A stretch of 64,000 nt of DNA from Ricordea florida. Lineage: Eukaryota; Cnidaria; Anthozoa; Corallimorpharia; Ricordeidae. Positions within the stretch are counted from its first letter, which is position 1. Every line of letters starts with the position of its first letter. Shown here piece by piece: positions 19,970 through 28,648 of the stretch. The translations under genes were made by a program, and so were the position numbers. The notes below the pieces were generated by a model. It saw nothing but the letters and a program-made list of their open reading frames with translations. It had not been told where the DNA came from and did not search any database. The stretch covers positions 4,363,701 through 4,427,700 of the forward strand of contig OX453286.1 in the NCBI GenBank assembly GCA_949710005.1. Direction: 5' to 3'.

Positions 19970-20404
19970 ATGGCTGAGCAAACTGTTGAGCAAATCACAA
20001 GTGAACCCGATGTCAAGGATAGAGTAAAGGATCCTAAGAAGGTGGAGGCCGGTAAGAAACTGGCTGAGTACCACAAGAAGGCTAATGAGGCATTGAAGGA
20101 AAAAGAGCAACGGGATGCATTGATAGATAGTCAGAAAGAAAAGGAGCAACAGCAACAGCAGCAGCAAGATGCATTGGTGAAAGAGGATGATGATGCCTGG
20201 ATACCCAGTCTATCCTTCGGTAATGTGTTAATATTCGGGTCCATAATAGGGATAACTGCTTATTCATTATACACGAGATACAAAGACAGAATAGCCGACT
20301 TACGTGTGCCTTCTGTAACCTTCAGACCACCTCCTGTCAGGAACATAGATGAGGTAATAAGAGCCTCAAACAGAGAAAATAGCTTAAATGACGAGTTGAT
20401 GTAA
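19970..20404 (+). CDS. Lysine-rich single-membrane-span protein (Polinton B)
   Basis: 144 residues; homologues 38075-38476 (A) and 46311-46757 (C). N-terminal VEQIT, then VKDPKKVEAGKKLAEYHKKA, a charged Gln-rich linker (CAG run near 20150), then one hydrophobic segment (FGNVLIFGSIIGITAYSLY, ~80-98) followed by RYKDRIxDL. Probably a small membrane or virion protein; function unknown. Confidence 0.65.
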   Translation: MAEQTVEQITSEPDVKDRVKDPKKVEAGKKLAEYHKKANEALKEKEQRDALIDSQKEKEQQQQQQQDALVKEDDDAWIPSLSFGNVLIFGSIIGITAYSLYTRYKDRIADLRVPSVTFRPPPVRNIDEVIRASNRENSLNDELM

Positions 20405-20414
20405 TACACACAAA

Positions 20415-20645
20415 ATGTCAGAAAACAAGCTTGTAAAGATTGTTACACATTCTACAGTTATCGTGGGAATAGCTGGTGGTTTGGGCTATGTGGGTAAGAA
20501 GGTCCTGAGAGAAAAAGAATCGTTCATTGGCGATCCATTCTCCAGTATCATGAGTTTTGTCAAATTGGTCGGTGTTATATCATCGAGTATAGGCATCAAA
20601 ACTTATTTAGAGGATCGAAATATCTTACCAAAGAGCTTTGAGTAA
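20415..20645 (+). CDS. Small two-span membrane protein
   Basis: 76 residues; homologues 37850-38068 (A, 72 aa) and 46795-47010 (C, 71 aa). SENKLVKxVT start, a glycine-containing hydrophobic segment, conserved SFIGDPFSSI, a second hydrophobic segment and KTYLEDRNILP. Its stop overlaps the next ATG (TAATG). Function unknown. Confidence 0.65.
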   Translation: MSENKLVKIVTHSTVIVGIAGGLGYVGKKVLREKESFIGDPFSSIMSFVKLVGVISSSIGIKTYLEDRNILPKSFE

Positions 20646-20881
20646 TGGCTACAGTGACACTTGATCCTAAAAGATTCAAACTTGCGTTGAATGAATATAT
20701 GAAAGATGGGCCTGTTTTGAGTGACTTCATTACCAGAGATGAAAATGGATACGCAATATACTTTGACGAGAAAGGATATAATACATCTGTACTCGATCAT
20801 TTGAAGGACGGTCCCAAGTTGGAGTACTTCTTCAACATTGAATTAAGAAATCCTACAATAGACTCAAAATGGCGACTATAG
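20645..20881 (+). CDS. Small protein found only in B
   Basis: 78 residues. A repeated pattern xxxxxLxxxKDGPxLxxFF occurs twice (YMKDGPVLSDFI and HLKDGPKLEYFF), suggesting an internal duplication of ~35 residues. No counterpart in A or C at this position. It overlaps both neighbours by a few bases. Confidence 0.55.
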   Translation: MATVTLDPKRFKLALNEYMKDGPVLSDFITRDENGYAIYFDEKGYNTSVLDHLKDGPKLEYFFNIELRNPTIDSKWRL

Positions 20882-21273
20882 CGATCGTTATTGGAGGTGC
20901 AGTAGCCAATGCAGCTGCCCTCGGTCTTAGTACTTATATAACACATGTCCTCACTGGATCATCACCCGAAGAACTCGAAAAGGAAAGGGAAAGGCATGAC
21001 AAAGCAATGGAGGAGTACCAAAAAGATTACGCTGCGCGTGAAAAGAGGCGCTTGGCATATATTGACTTCATAAATAAGAGGAAGAGTGATGCTGACCAGG
21101 CATCTGAGAACATATGGGAGACGGATGAAGCGATGAGATTGTACAATCAAATAGGCAATCCTCCTAAATTCTCTGACTATTACCGACCGAATGAAGACCA
21201 AAGAATGGCTCAGATGGTCTATGTCGTGGTTGGGATGTTAATCCTGGTATATATAGTTAGCAAGTGGGTGTGA
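20869..21273 (+). CDS. 134-aa membrane/coiled-coil protein
   Basis: Homologues 37446-37850 (A) and 47017-47409 (C). Hydrophobic glycine/alanine-rich start, charged helix (ERERHDKAMEEYQKDYAA), then conserved PPKFSDYYRPNEDQRM and a C-terminal hydrophobic segment (VVGMLILVYIVSKWV). Two membrane spans flanking a helical middle are likely. Function unknown. Confidence 0.65.
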   Translation: MATIAIVIGGAVANAAALGLSTYITHVLTGSSPEELEKERERHDKAMEEYQKDYAAREKRRLAYIDFINKRKSDADQASENIWETDEAMRLYNQIGNPPKFSDYYRPNEDQRMAQMVYVVVGMLILVYIVSKWV

Positions 21274-21310
21274 TAAACTAACTTAGAAGTTCCCATATTC
21301 GACATCAAAT

Positions 21311-21961
21311 ATGGCAACTGCTTATCCTGAAGAAGAAGAAGAAAACGATCCTTTCGGGTTGGGGGAAGAAAACAAACAAGAAGATCCTGATGATTTCGAA
21401 GATAACTCGACACTTGGTAGGCAGCCTCCAACACCAGACAAAGTCTTGGAAACATCCACGACTAAGGGTGCTAGAAGTAAATCAGGGTATATTCAATTAC
21501 CAAGTGAAGATATAGAGATGGAGGCTATGGAAAAAAACAAAGATGAAATCTGGAAAAAGATCATTGTAAAAAAATTCCCAAATGCCAAACCTAAGTTTCT
21601 TTTCAAATACGATGAATGGGGTAGAGTCGTTGTTAAGATTGATGGTAAAGATCCAGACAGATATGTATGGCATCCATTATTCGATGCGAATGGTGATGTG
21701 AAAAAAAAGTACCCCCAACAATTAGAAAAGAGCTAGGTCCAACAGCGGAAGAAATTATGGAAGCCAATGATGGTGAGATAACCAAGAGAAAAGGGTTCGT
21801 TAGTAAATTGAAGGAGAAGGTAAGATTCCATCGAGAAAAGGCATTGAAAACCCCGGAAGAAGTAAGTCAAATAGAGACCATCGAGGAACAAATTGTTGAA
21901 CAAGAGCAAGAGATAGCTAACTTGGAAGGTGAGAATGAGCAAATCCAGGAGCGAATACTCT
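21311..21961 (+). pseudogene. Coiled-coil/membrane virion-module gene, frameshifted and 3'-truncated
   Basis: Frame 1 runs 21311-21736 (MATAYPEEEEE.., acidic start). The true continuation is in another frame from about 21730 (..KELGPTAEEIMEAND..), matching A at 36463-37410, so a one-base shift lies in the region of the A8 and C5 runs near 21698-21715. The coiled coil (..QEQEIANLEGENEQIQER) then stops at about 21957, where sequence of the next gene begins abruptly. The hydrophobic C-terminal half present in A and C is missing. Confidence 0.7.
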
Positions 21962-22408
21962 CTGCGTGGTATACACGCGATATTTCTCAATGATACGGAT
22001 AAGGCCAAGCTATCTATCATTGAGACTGATACTGTTGACTATCTATACTCTAACAAGAATTCCAACATCAAACTTACGAGAGGACTGCAAGTTGCTCTAG
22101 GTTTACCTGAAGTCATAACTCCTGGTAAGTTATACCCCATAAATCTCCAAATCAAGGAGCCCCTGAGACTTATGTGCAGTCTAGTGAATAACCAGTCATC
22201 CTATATGAACAATGCTCGATTCACAGGACCCGTGAAGATCTCACCCTCACAACTCCTTGCCAACATACCATCACAGGATTATCCAGTCATTCCCGTTCAT
22301 AAATCCAAAACCCCCATAAATCACTTCGATATGAGCATCCTCGACATTGAATGGAACAAATTAAATCTGAATGGGTCTCCAATCACCTTCAGTTTGAGAT
22401 TCAGATAA
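21957..22408 (+). pseudogene. Penton-like candidate, N-terminal third deleted
   Basis: From the fusion point the frame reads YSLRGIHAIFLND.. to ..PITFSLRFR, matching residues ~75-211 of the intact copy in C (51117-51752). The first ~70 residues and the promoter are gone, removed by the same deletion that truncated the upstream coiled-coil gene. An open frame using an upstream GTG or ATG exists but is a by-product of the fusion. Confidence 0.7.
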
Positions 22409-22471
22409 CATTTTAAAAATACGTGAAATCTGTAACTAAACATAGGTGAGTTCAAAGGAATATATCCCAAC

Positions 22472-23059
22472 TTGGAGGCTACTGCAACCCCTGCCCCTCC
22501 CCATACCCCCACTGATGGACCATCATTCAGACTTCAACAATGTTGTGATGCTTTGAACAAGCTAAAGTCTGAATTAAGCCACTATGAGACAGTACTCAAA
22601 AAATACAACCGATCCAAGGGTGTATTAATGAATGCAAGCTCGACCTGTGGTATATTATCTTGCGTTTTGGCGGCTGGTGGATTGGGCTCATCTCTTAGTG
22701 GAGTCGGAATCATCGCATCTGTGCCATTGGGTGTAGTGAGTGGTGTATTTGTGTGTGCATCCATAGCGTGTCAACAAATATCCAAGAACCTGTCCAAGAA
22801 AGCTGTGAAACACCAAAACACCATCACACTGGCCAAGTCCAAGATAAACACCATTGAAGACCTGGTTTCCAAAGCCCTTCGTGACAATAAGATCTCTGAT
22901 GAGCAGTTCTCATTGATCATTGAAGAACTCAAGAACTTTGAAAAGCTCAAGGCTGAAATAAGGGCTAAAGCTCAAAAAATTATGAGTGGAGAGGACCCAG
23001 TGGTATTGAGGCAGAGAGTACGCAAAGAAATCCTCAAAGAACTAAAAGGAGGACCATAA
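22472..23059 (+). CDS. 195-aa glycine-rich hydrophobic/coiled-coil protein
   Basis: Homologues 48759-49382 (C) and the three-part gene of A. Order: Pro/Thr-rich start with TDGPSFRLQQC, a helix (..LKSELSHYETVLKKYNRSKG), a glycine-rich hydrophobic stretch (~65-100, ..GGLGSSLSGVGIIASVPLG..), then long helices and a basic end (RQRVRKEILKEL). The first residues may start at a non-ATG codon or upstream; the ATG context is unclear. Resembles a membrane-active hairpin between helices; function unknown. Confidence 0.6.
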   Translation: MEATATPAPPHTPTDGPSFRLQQCCDALNKLKSELSHYETVLKKYNRSKGVLMNASSTCGILSCVLAAGGLGSSLSGVGIIASVPLGVVSGVFVCASIACQQISKNLSKKAVKHQNTITLAKSKINTIEDLVSKALRDNKISDEQFSLIIEELKNFEKLKAEIRAKAQKIMSGEDPVVLRQRVRKEILKELKGGP

Positions 23060-23068
23060 CTATAATTT

Positions 23069-23296
23069 ATGAGCAAAACAGATACTAATTTAAAACTAAT
23101 ATTAATAGGAGTAAACATGGATAACCAAAAAGTCAATGAAGTTCCAGAGTACATAACTCGAGAACAATGTGAACTTGAAATACGTTTTCAAACCTGTCAT
23201 GACAAAGAAAAGATTAGAAAGTTATGTAGAGCAAACACATTACTCAAAACTTTAGCGCTAGTATATTTAACATACTGTTTCTTTGATAATACATAA
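23069..23296 (+). CDS. Small protein with C-terminal hydrophobic segment
   Basis: 75 residues; an internal ATG at 23117 (MDNQKVNEVPEYI..) may be the true start. Charged middle with three Cys, then hydrophobic LLKTLALVYLTYCFF. No counterpart seen in C. Function unknown. Confidence 0.45.
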   Translation: MSKTDTNLKLILIGVNMDNQKVNEVPEYITREQCELEIRFQTCHDKEKIRKLCRANTLLKTLALVYLTYCFFDNT

Positions 23297-23340
23297 TGGC
23301 TTAAAAATTTGACCCCTTCTACCCAAATTCTGGATAGAAG

Positions 23341-24888
23341 ATGGGCTTACTAAATGACTTCAGAAATAGGTATCCAAAAGCTGATCGTGACCAATTCGTA
23401 TTTGTGTCTGATCAATATGGGGGTTACATTAGGTGGAAACATAACGGTATGACAATCATGTCCTATGATGACCCTTCTGGAAAGACATTGACTGATGGAC
23501 TACGACCAAATTTAAAATTACTACTCTGGATTGATCTTGGACTGACTGATGATGACACACTGAACTCATTCCCAAAGAGCCTAACCATGACCAATCGATA
23601 CTACCCGATACCTGCCGTTGACTTTGACAACCCCACAAGCAACACCACAAGCATGCTGACATCATTAGACATATATGTGTCCAATACGAAGAAATTCACC
23701 GCTAAGATGCGTGACGTATTTACCTCCCAAGTTGTAACTTTCAAGACTGGTAAACAAAGTCGAAAGTGGTTGAACGCTCCCGACATGAACTACTGGCCTC
23801 AACAACTGAACTTTGCAGTGTGGTGTGCAACCTCTGGATGTGGTGTTAGCCCCTTTGAAAGTTTGAACTACCCCAAAGTGGTGGCTGGCTTTGTAAAGTT
23901 TCACGTGTACTTCACCATAAGGCGAATACTGTATGAATTGAATGTGCCTCTGCCTGATGAACAACCATTTGCCATAGCTAACAACCCTTACAGTAAGGTT
24001 GCTTACCAAAGATTATGCGCTGAATTTGGAATCGCTAATGATTCTGATTTCAGATGGAAAGGCCGGCGAAACCATGGTTTGGGTGATATATTCCTTGACT
24101 ATGGAGCTGGTTACCATGGAAGAGGTGGGGGATTTCAAAATGTCCATTTGATTCGAAACTATGATGAAGATGCAAACCAATGGCCTGGTGATGGTGGTGA
24201 ATTCTCAGATGATGGTGGTAAGAAAGAAAAAGGTAACCTCATCTCATTCATTCGCAATGATGACTTTGCTGGGTACAAGTATGCTTGGTTCATCCCAACG
24301 AGTGGTTATGGACTCACCAAGGCTGGGCTGGGTAGACTGAATCGATCTGCTGAGGCCTTCGTTTACTGTGTGCTGGGATCGCAAGTTAATACACGAAACT
24401 CGATTGTGGGCACGGGTGGTGGGGCAATTGAGACCCAACAAGAGTTCTTGGCTCTATTTGAAAGCAGTGTGATTGAGAACGACATATCAAGTTCAGTACA
24501 AAGGTACCAACTCGCAACTTAGGAAGCGAAGTTAAGATTGGATCTGGCAATCGCACCTGGAGTTTGGCTAATGCCTAGTAATATGATCATAAACACGGAG
24601 AGTGTGGTTGGGTACAACAACAACCTAATGAAGGCCACTGGTGATATGAAGTTCGGAGTCAACTCAAATGTAAACCTAGAGACCAAGACTGTAGGAATAA
24701 GCCATAACTTGGGCTCTTCGAAAGTTAAGTTACCACATGCAGCTACCAGAACCGAAACTGTACAGGTGAAAGCACCAATAACGGATGTTAAACCTGAAAT
24801 CAAAGAGCCTGAAACCACACAACATGAAAATAATATAATTACGCTGATAATAGTAGTTGGTGGATTGGCTTGGGCTTTGTTCCGTTGA
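23341..24888 (+). pseudogene. ~515-aa conserved virion-module protein with one nonsense codon (B)
   Basis: 23341-24522 and 24523-24888 are one frame separated only by TAG at 24520-24522. A (QLATQEAKLRL) and C show a sense codon there; CAG to TAG is a single C-to-T change. Conserved: MGLLNDFRNRYPKAD start, LTSLDIYVSNTKKFTAKMR, NFAVWCATSGCG, GGRNHGLGDIF-like block, MPSNMIINTESVVGYNN, and a C-terminal hydrophobic anchor ending ALFR. Function unknown; it is the longest structural-module protein and may be a spike or second capsid-shell protein. Confidence 0.75.
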
Positions 24889-24902
24889 TGGACTCGATAT
24901 GA

Positions 24903-24931
24903 TTTTTGTAACGTGGTTCGCGTTACAAAAA
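24903..24931. terminator. TTTGTAACG palindrome, copy 3
   Basis: TTTTTGTAACG and CGTTACAAAAA arms in the 54-bp gap between converging genes ending at 24888 and 24943, the same setting as copy 2 in A. Confidence 0.55.
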
Positions 24932-24942
24932 TGCACACTATA

Positions 24943-25392
24943 TTACTGTGACTTCATAAGATTGCGGCAATCTTTACAATGCTGTTTTTGTTTATAATGT
25001 TCACATATGCCCTTTCCATCACACTCTTTACATCTGTACCTAGTTCTACCATGAGGACATATTTGAGAACCCCCACAATCTTTGCAAGAGTACTTTACTC
25101 TACCATGAGTACATATGCCCTTACCACCACATTCTTTGCAAAATGCGATCTGTCTTTGATGAGGGCATATTTGTGATCCCATGCAATCCTTACACTGATA
25201 CTTACGCTTACCATGGTCACATGTTCCCCCACTAACACTAGGTACCTCTTCAGGCATCCCCAGCGCCCTTAGTAACTCTGATTTGCGCATCTTATAATAT
25301 TTAGCTATCTTGCGATCCTTGGCAATGGCGCGGAGCTCTTTGACAGTTTGATGTTGATTTGGCATGATGAGTGTTTGGATGTACAATGTCAT
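24943..25392 (-). CDS. Cys/His-repeat protein sharing PolB's N-terminus (B)
   Basis: 149 residues. The first ~47 match PolB of B because both starts lie in the terminal repeat (KELRAIAKDRKIAKYYKMR). Then five repeats of ~17 residues, CxHxxxxxxxCxxC with GGSQI- or GKGI-type linkers. Such repeats look like zinc-binding modules and resemble Cys/His repeats in giant viruses and protists. Reads inward from the right end. Probably a nucleic-acid-binding or regulatory protein; function inferred. Confidence 0.75.
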   Translation of the reverse strand: MTLYIQTLIMPNQHQTVKELRAIAKDRKIAKYYKMRKSELLRALGMPEEVPSVSGGTCDHGKRKYQCKDCMGSQICPHQRQIAFCKECGGKGICTHGRVKYSCKDCGGSQICPHGRTRYRCKECDGKGICEHYKQKQHCKDCRNLMKSQ

Positions 25393-25495
25393 TCCTTTAA
25401 GATGATATGGATGATTTGGGATCCTGCACGCTTGACGTCTTAGACCTGTATTTTGACCACGCCCTTTGCGCCAGAACTGTCCGTTTGCAACTACT
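25236..25495 (-). repeat. Right terminal inverted repeat of Polinton B
   Basis: Complement of 9825-10085; see left copy. Holds the start and first codons of the Cys/His-repeat gene. Confidence 0.85.
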
Positions 25496-25830
25496 TAGGG
25501 TCTTCTCCAGTCAGATTTTTTTGAGCTTTTAGTCGTATTTTAGCCTTAAGCTTTTCAAACTTCTTGAGTTCTTCAATTATCAAGGAGAACTCTTCGTCAG
25601 AAATCTTATTATCGTTAAGTGCTTTGGAAACCAAGTCTTCAATGGTGTTTATTTTTTATTTAGCCAGTGTAATGGTACTTTGGTGCTTAGTAGCTTTCTT
25701 GTCAAGCCTCTTGGAGATTTGTTCACACGCTATGGAAGTACAAACGAGTATTCCACTAGTCACCCCTAAGGGTATAGCTGCCACAATTCCAACTCCACTC
25801 AAAGAGGTGCCCAATCCACCAGCCGCTAAG
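25496..25830 (-). pseudogene. Middle fragment of split ~200-aa gene of A
   Basis: Reads (minus) from TAAG at the CACTA junction: glycine-rich AAGGLGTSLSGVG-type segment, the helices and ..QKNLTGEDP, up to the TAGGG at the Polinton B junction. A TAA-type stop interrupts the frame near 25660. Flanked by two different insertions, so its neighbours in the original gene are at 34061-34279 and 9761-9824. Confidence 0.75.
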
Positions 25831-25847
25831 CACTATGAACCACATTT

Positions 25848-26240
25848 TTATGAAAATGCCATGAATTTCTAGTGGAAATCCCATGAAAACCTGTTCATGG
25901 CCCATGAAACATGCAAAACAAGTTTTCATGGCCTTATTTGAGGCCATGAATTTTCCATGAAATATTGGACTCTATATTTCATGGCCCATGAATTTCATAG
26001 GGTGATATTTTTCATGACCCATGAAAGTCCTTAATGGGTCATGAATTTCCCATGATACGCACAAAAGGGAATTTCCTGGCCCATGAAATATGTAACCAGA
26101 CAATTTCATGGCCCATGAAATTCATGAGAAGACAATTTCACGGGTCATGAAAATGAATCTTTCGAAAGTTACTGACTTCATGGGTCATGAAACTCCTCCA
26201 AATGTATTTAATGGCCATTAATTTTTTTCATGACCCATGA
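25848..26240. repeat. Palindrome cluster TTTCATGGCCCATGAAA, left end
   Basis: About ten copies and partial copies of TTCATGGSCCATGAA-type palindromes at short, uneven steps. The same motif fills the other end (33480-34045). Subterminal palindromes like this are often transposase-binding sites. Confidence 0.8.
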
Positions 26241-26698
26241 AACATGATATTAAATTGTTGCCACTGAACATCGAGAAACTATCAGATATCATTAAATGTA
26301 CCATGAATTAATGTTATTTTACTGAAAATTGGTGATTGAAACACTTCAACATTGCTTTGTAAAATAAATAGCAACAATTTATTACCTTTTTGTTTAAAAA
26401 GCAGTATCTTTTCATATTAATTTTGCATTCTCTTTTGTCAATTTTTTCTATTACATGTAGAAGCCAAACTAACTCTTTAGTTAATGTTTTTACTCATGGA
26501 CATGGGAACTTGGTTAAACCAAGGCTGCTTGTTTCATATTGACTTGTGAGAAAGATTTAACAGGGCTCAATTGCAAGCCATTCCTACACTGAAGAAAGCA
26601 TGTTAGATATAAGCCCAGTAAATCTGTATGGCCTTATAAAAAATAAATCTGCAAAACATTCAGGAAATTAAATCTTCAGCAAAACAGCACTTTAACTT
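26241..26698. other. Transposon interior, no gene seen
   Basis: A+T-rich sequence between the palindrome cluster and the first 964-bp unit. No coding frame or repeat recognised. Confidence 0.4.
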
Positions 26699-26816
26699 TG
26701 AATATGGACTACTGCAGGATACCAATCAAGGATTCCCACTCAACCAACATATCAAAATATTTCACCTTAATGCAAGCTTCACAGTCCAGCTCAGTTTAGC
26801 TCAACACAGCTTATCA

Positions 26817-27379
26817 CTAGAATTGGAGCGAGAGAAAAAAGGAAAGGAGGGCAGACAGGGAGGGGGAGCAAGGGAATGCTTCCAGGCAAACCCCACGACA
26901 CACAGCACACTCAGTCGAATTATTAGCGATTTCAAAAACTGTGTCTTCTGAATGACCGGATAGGTGCTCTTCGATCCCAGCATCGTGATCACTCGTACCC
27001 GCGTCACTTGAATCGCTCTCGTTGGCATTGTCAACTCTCGATGCGTTTTCTTTTAACGATTCATTCACACTCCACAAACCGTATGTCCTTTTATGCTGCC
27101 TAACCTTGTATCTTGTTAAAACAACCTTTCCTTTCCACAAATTACAGAAACAATGGTGCCTCGAATGCATAAAATCATTCCTTGCTCGAGCTCTTGCTCT
27201 CGCACCTCTCGCAACACTGCGACCTCTTTTGTCGGCTCCAGATCCTGCTCGTCATTTCTGAAATCTACCGCTGAATGCCCTGTTGAATCTGCTGTCCCCG
27301 GCCCCGGCCCCGGCTCTCGGCAATCGTTCGGACGATCGGGCTCGTTCGGACGATCGGGCTCGTTCGGGCTCATTATCAT
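26817..27379 (-). CDS. Minus-strand ORFs of repeat unit 1, unrecognised
   Basis: Two overlapping frames: 27379-27116 (MIMSPNEPDRPNEPDRPN.., from a repeated CGATCGGGCTCGTT block) and 27170-26817 (..WKGKVVLTRYKVRQHKRTYG.., then an acidic Ser/Asp-rich stretch and ECAVCRG). They may be exons of one divergent transcript. No domain recognised. Confidence 0.3.
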
Positions 27380-27514
27380 GTGATCAGATCATGTGATCAG
27401 CGTAGAAGACATTGGCGGTTTTTTTGGAACCTCGTTGGAACCGTAAAGCTCTTCGCTGGCAAAATTTGAATATTTATAAGTTCTTTTCGCCGATACTGTT
27501 TAGTTAAAGCAAAA

Positions 27515-27595
27515 ATGAATCAACTCAAAAGTGTATTTGAAGATGTAACGTTTACAAACAATGATGAGGTGTTACAGATATTGCAAGATGAAGGG
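27515..27595 (+). CDS. First-exon-like ORF in repeat unit 1
   Basis: ATG then 27 codons (MNQLKSVFEDVTFTNNDEVL..) up to a consensus donor GTAAGT at 27596. A hairpin, ACACATCC/GGATGTGT, follows the donor. Divergent from the minus-strand ORFs, so the unit looks like a bidirectional promoter with both first exons. Confidence 0.4.
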
Positions 27596-27784
27596 GTAAG
27601 TGTAGTTACACATCCGATCTCAATGGATGTGTAAATCTCAATTTAATTAGAAGACATGTGACTATGTGAATATGGACTACTGCAGGATACCAATCAAGGA
27701 TTCCCACTCAACCAACATATCAAAATATTTCACCTTAATGCAAGCTTCACAGTCCAGCTCAGTTTAGCTCAACACAGCTTATCA

Positions 27785-28347
27785 CTAGAATTGGAGCGAG
27801 AGAAAAAAGGAAAGGAGGGCAGACAGGGAGGGGGAGCAAGGGAATGCTTCCAGGCAAACCCCACGACACACAGCACACTCAGTCGAATTATTAGCGATTT
27901 CAAAAACTGTGTCTTCTGAATGACCGGATAGGTGCTCTTCGATCCCAGCATCGTGATCACTCGTACCCGCGTCACTTGAATCGCTCTCGTTGGCATTGTC
28001 AACTCTCGATGCGTTTTCTTTTAACGATTCATTCACACTCCACAAACCGTATGTCCTTTTATGCTGCCTAACCTTGTATCTTGTTAAAACAACCTTTCCT
28101 TTCCACAAATTACAGAAACAATGGTGCCTCGAATGCATAAAATCATTCCTTGCTCGAGCTCTTGCTCTCGCACCTCTCGCAACACTGCGACCTCTTTTGT
28201 CGGCTCCAGATCCTGCTCGTCATTTCTGAAATCTACCGCTGAATGCCCTGTTGAATCTGCTGTCCCCGGCCCCGGCCCCGGCTCTCGGCAATCGTTCGGA
28301 CGATCGGGCTCGTTCGGACGATCGGGCTCGTTCGGGCTCATTATCAT
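27785..28347 (-). CDS. Minus-strand ORFs of repeat unit 2
   Basis: Identical copies of the frames at 26817-27379, shifted by 968 bp. Confidence 0.3.
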
Positions 28348-28482
28348 GTGATCAGATCATGTGATCAGCGTAGAAGACATTGGCGGTTTTTTTGGAACCT
28401 CGTTGGAACCGTAAAGCTCTTCGCTGGCAAAATTTGAATATTTATAAGTTCTTTTCGCCGATACTGTTTAGTTAAAGCAAAA

Positions 28483-28563
28483 ATGAATCAACTCAAAAGT
28501 GTATTTGAAGATGTAACGTTTACAAACAATGATGAGGTGTTACAGATATTGCAAGATGAAGGG
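28483..28563 (+). CDS. First-exon-like ORF in repeat unit 2
   Basis: Identical copy of 27515-27595, again followed by GTAAGT. In this copy the nearest downstream open frame is the LINE protein. Confidence 0.35.
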
Positions 28564-28630
28564 GTAAGTGTAGTTACACATCCGATCTCAATGGATGTGT
28601 AAATCTCAATTTAATTAGAAGACATGTGAC

Positions 28631-28648
28631 CAGTCAAGATGGCGGACG
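28631..28648 (+). promoter_or_regulatory. YY1-like AAGATGGCGGAC at LINE start codon
   Basis: TCAAGATGGCGGACG overlaps the ATG of the LINE ORF. It matches the AANATGGCGGC core bound by YY1, known to set the transcription start of mammalian L1. Binding is not shown here. Confidence 0.4.

Larger units (their letters stand above)
9825..25495 (+). mobile_element. Polinton B, 15.7 kb, nearly complete but damaged
   Basis: Starts AGTAGTTGCAAACGGACAG and ends with its complement. TAGGG stands at 9820-9824 and again at 25496-25500. Gene order: PolB, TFIIB-like (+), integrase (-), capsid, ATPase, then about eleven plus-strand genes, and a minus-strand Cys/His-repeat protein. Damage seen: nonsense codon at 24520, stop at 19401, frameshift near 21700-21730, a fusion deletion near 21957 and probably a stop at 18008. 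The key replication and packaging genes are open. It sits inside a gene of Polinton A. Confidence 0.9.
26699..28630. repeat. 964-bp direct tandem duplication
   Basis: 26699-27662 and 27667-28630 are apparently identical, separated by TATG; every reading frame in one recurs in the other 968 bp later. Each unit has a GC-rich centre with repeated CGGACGATCGGGCTCGTT, tandem TCATGTGATCA palindromes, a plus-strand first-exon-like ORF and minus-strand ORFs. The second unit abuts the LINE's first ATG, suggesting tandem 5' promoter units. Confidence 0.85.

Noticed and set aside
23456..24009. Minus-strand frames under the ~515-aa gene of B
   Set aside because: Shadows of the conserved plus-strand gene; they are not conserved as proteins.
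25848..26240. CRISPR-like array
   Set aside because: Spacing is uneven, the unit is a palindrome without unique equal-length spacers, and the setting is eukaryotic.
27153..27383. Plus-strand Ser/Gly-rich frame and its copy at 28121-28351
   Set aside because: It overlaps the minus-strand frame across the repeated CGATCGGGCTCGTT block and looks like a shadow; neither has independent support.
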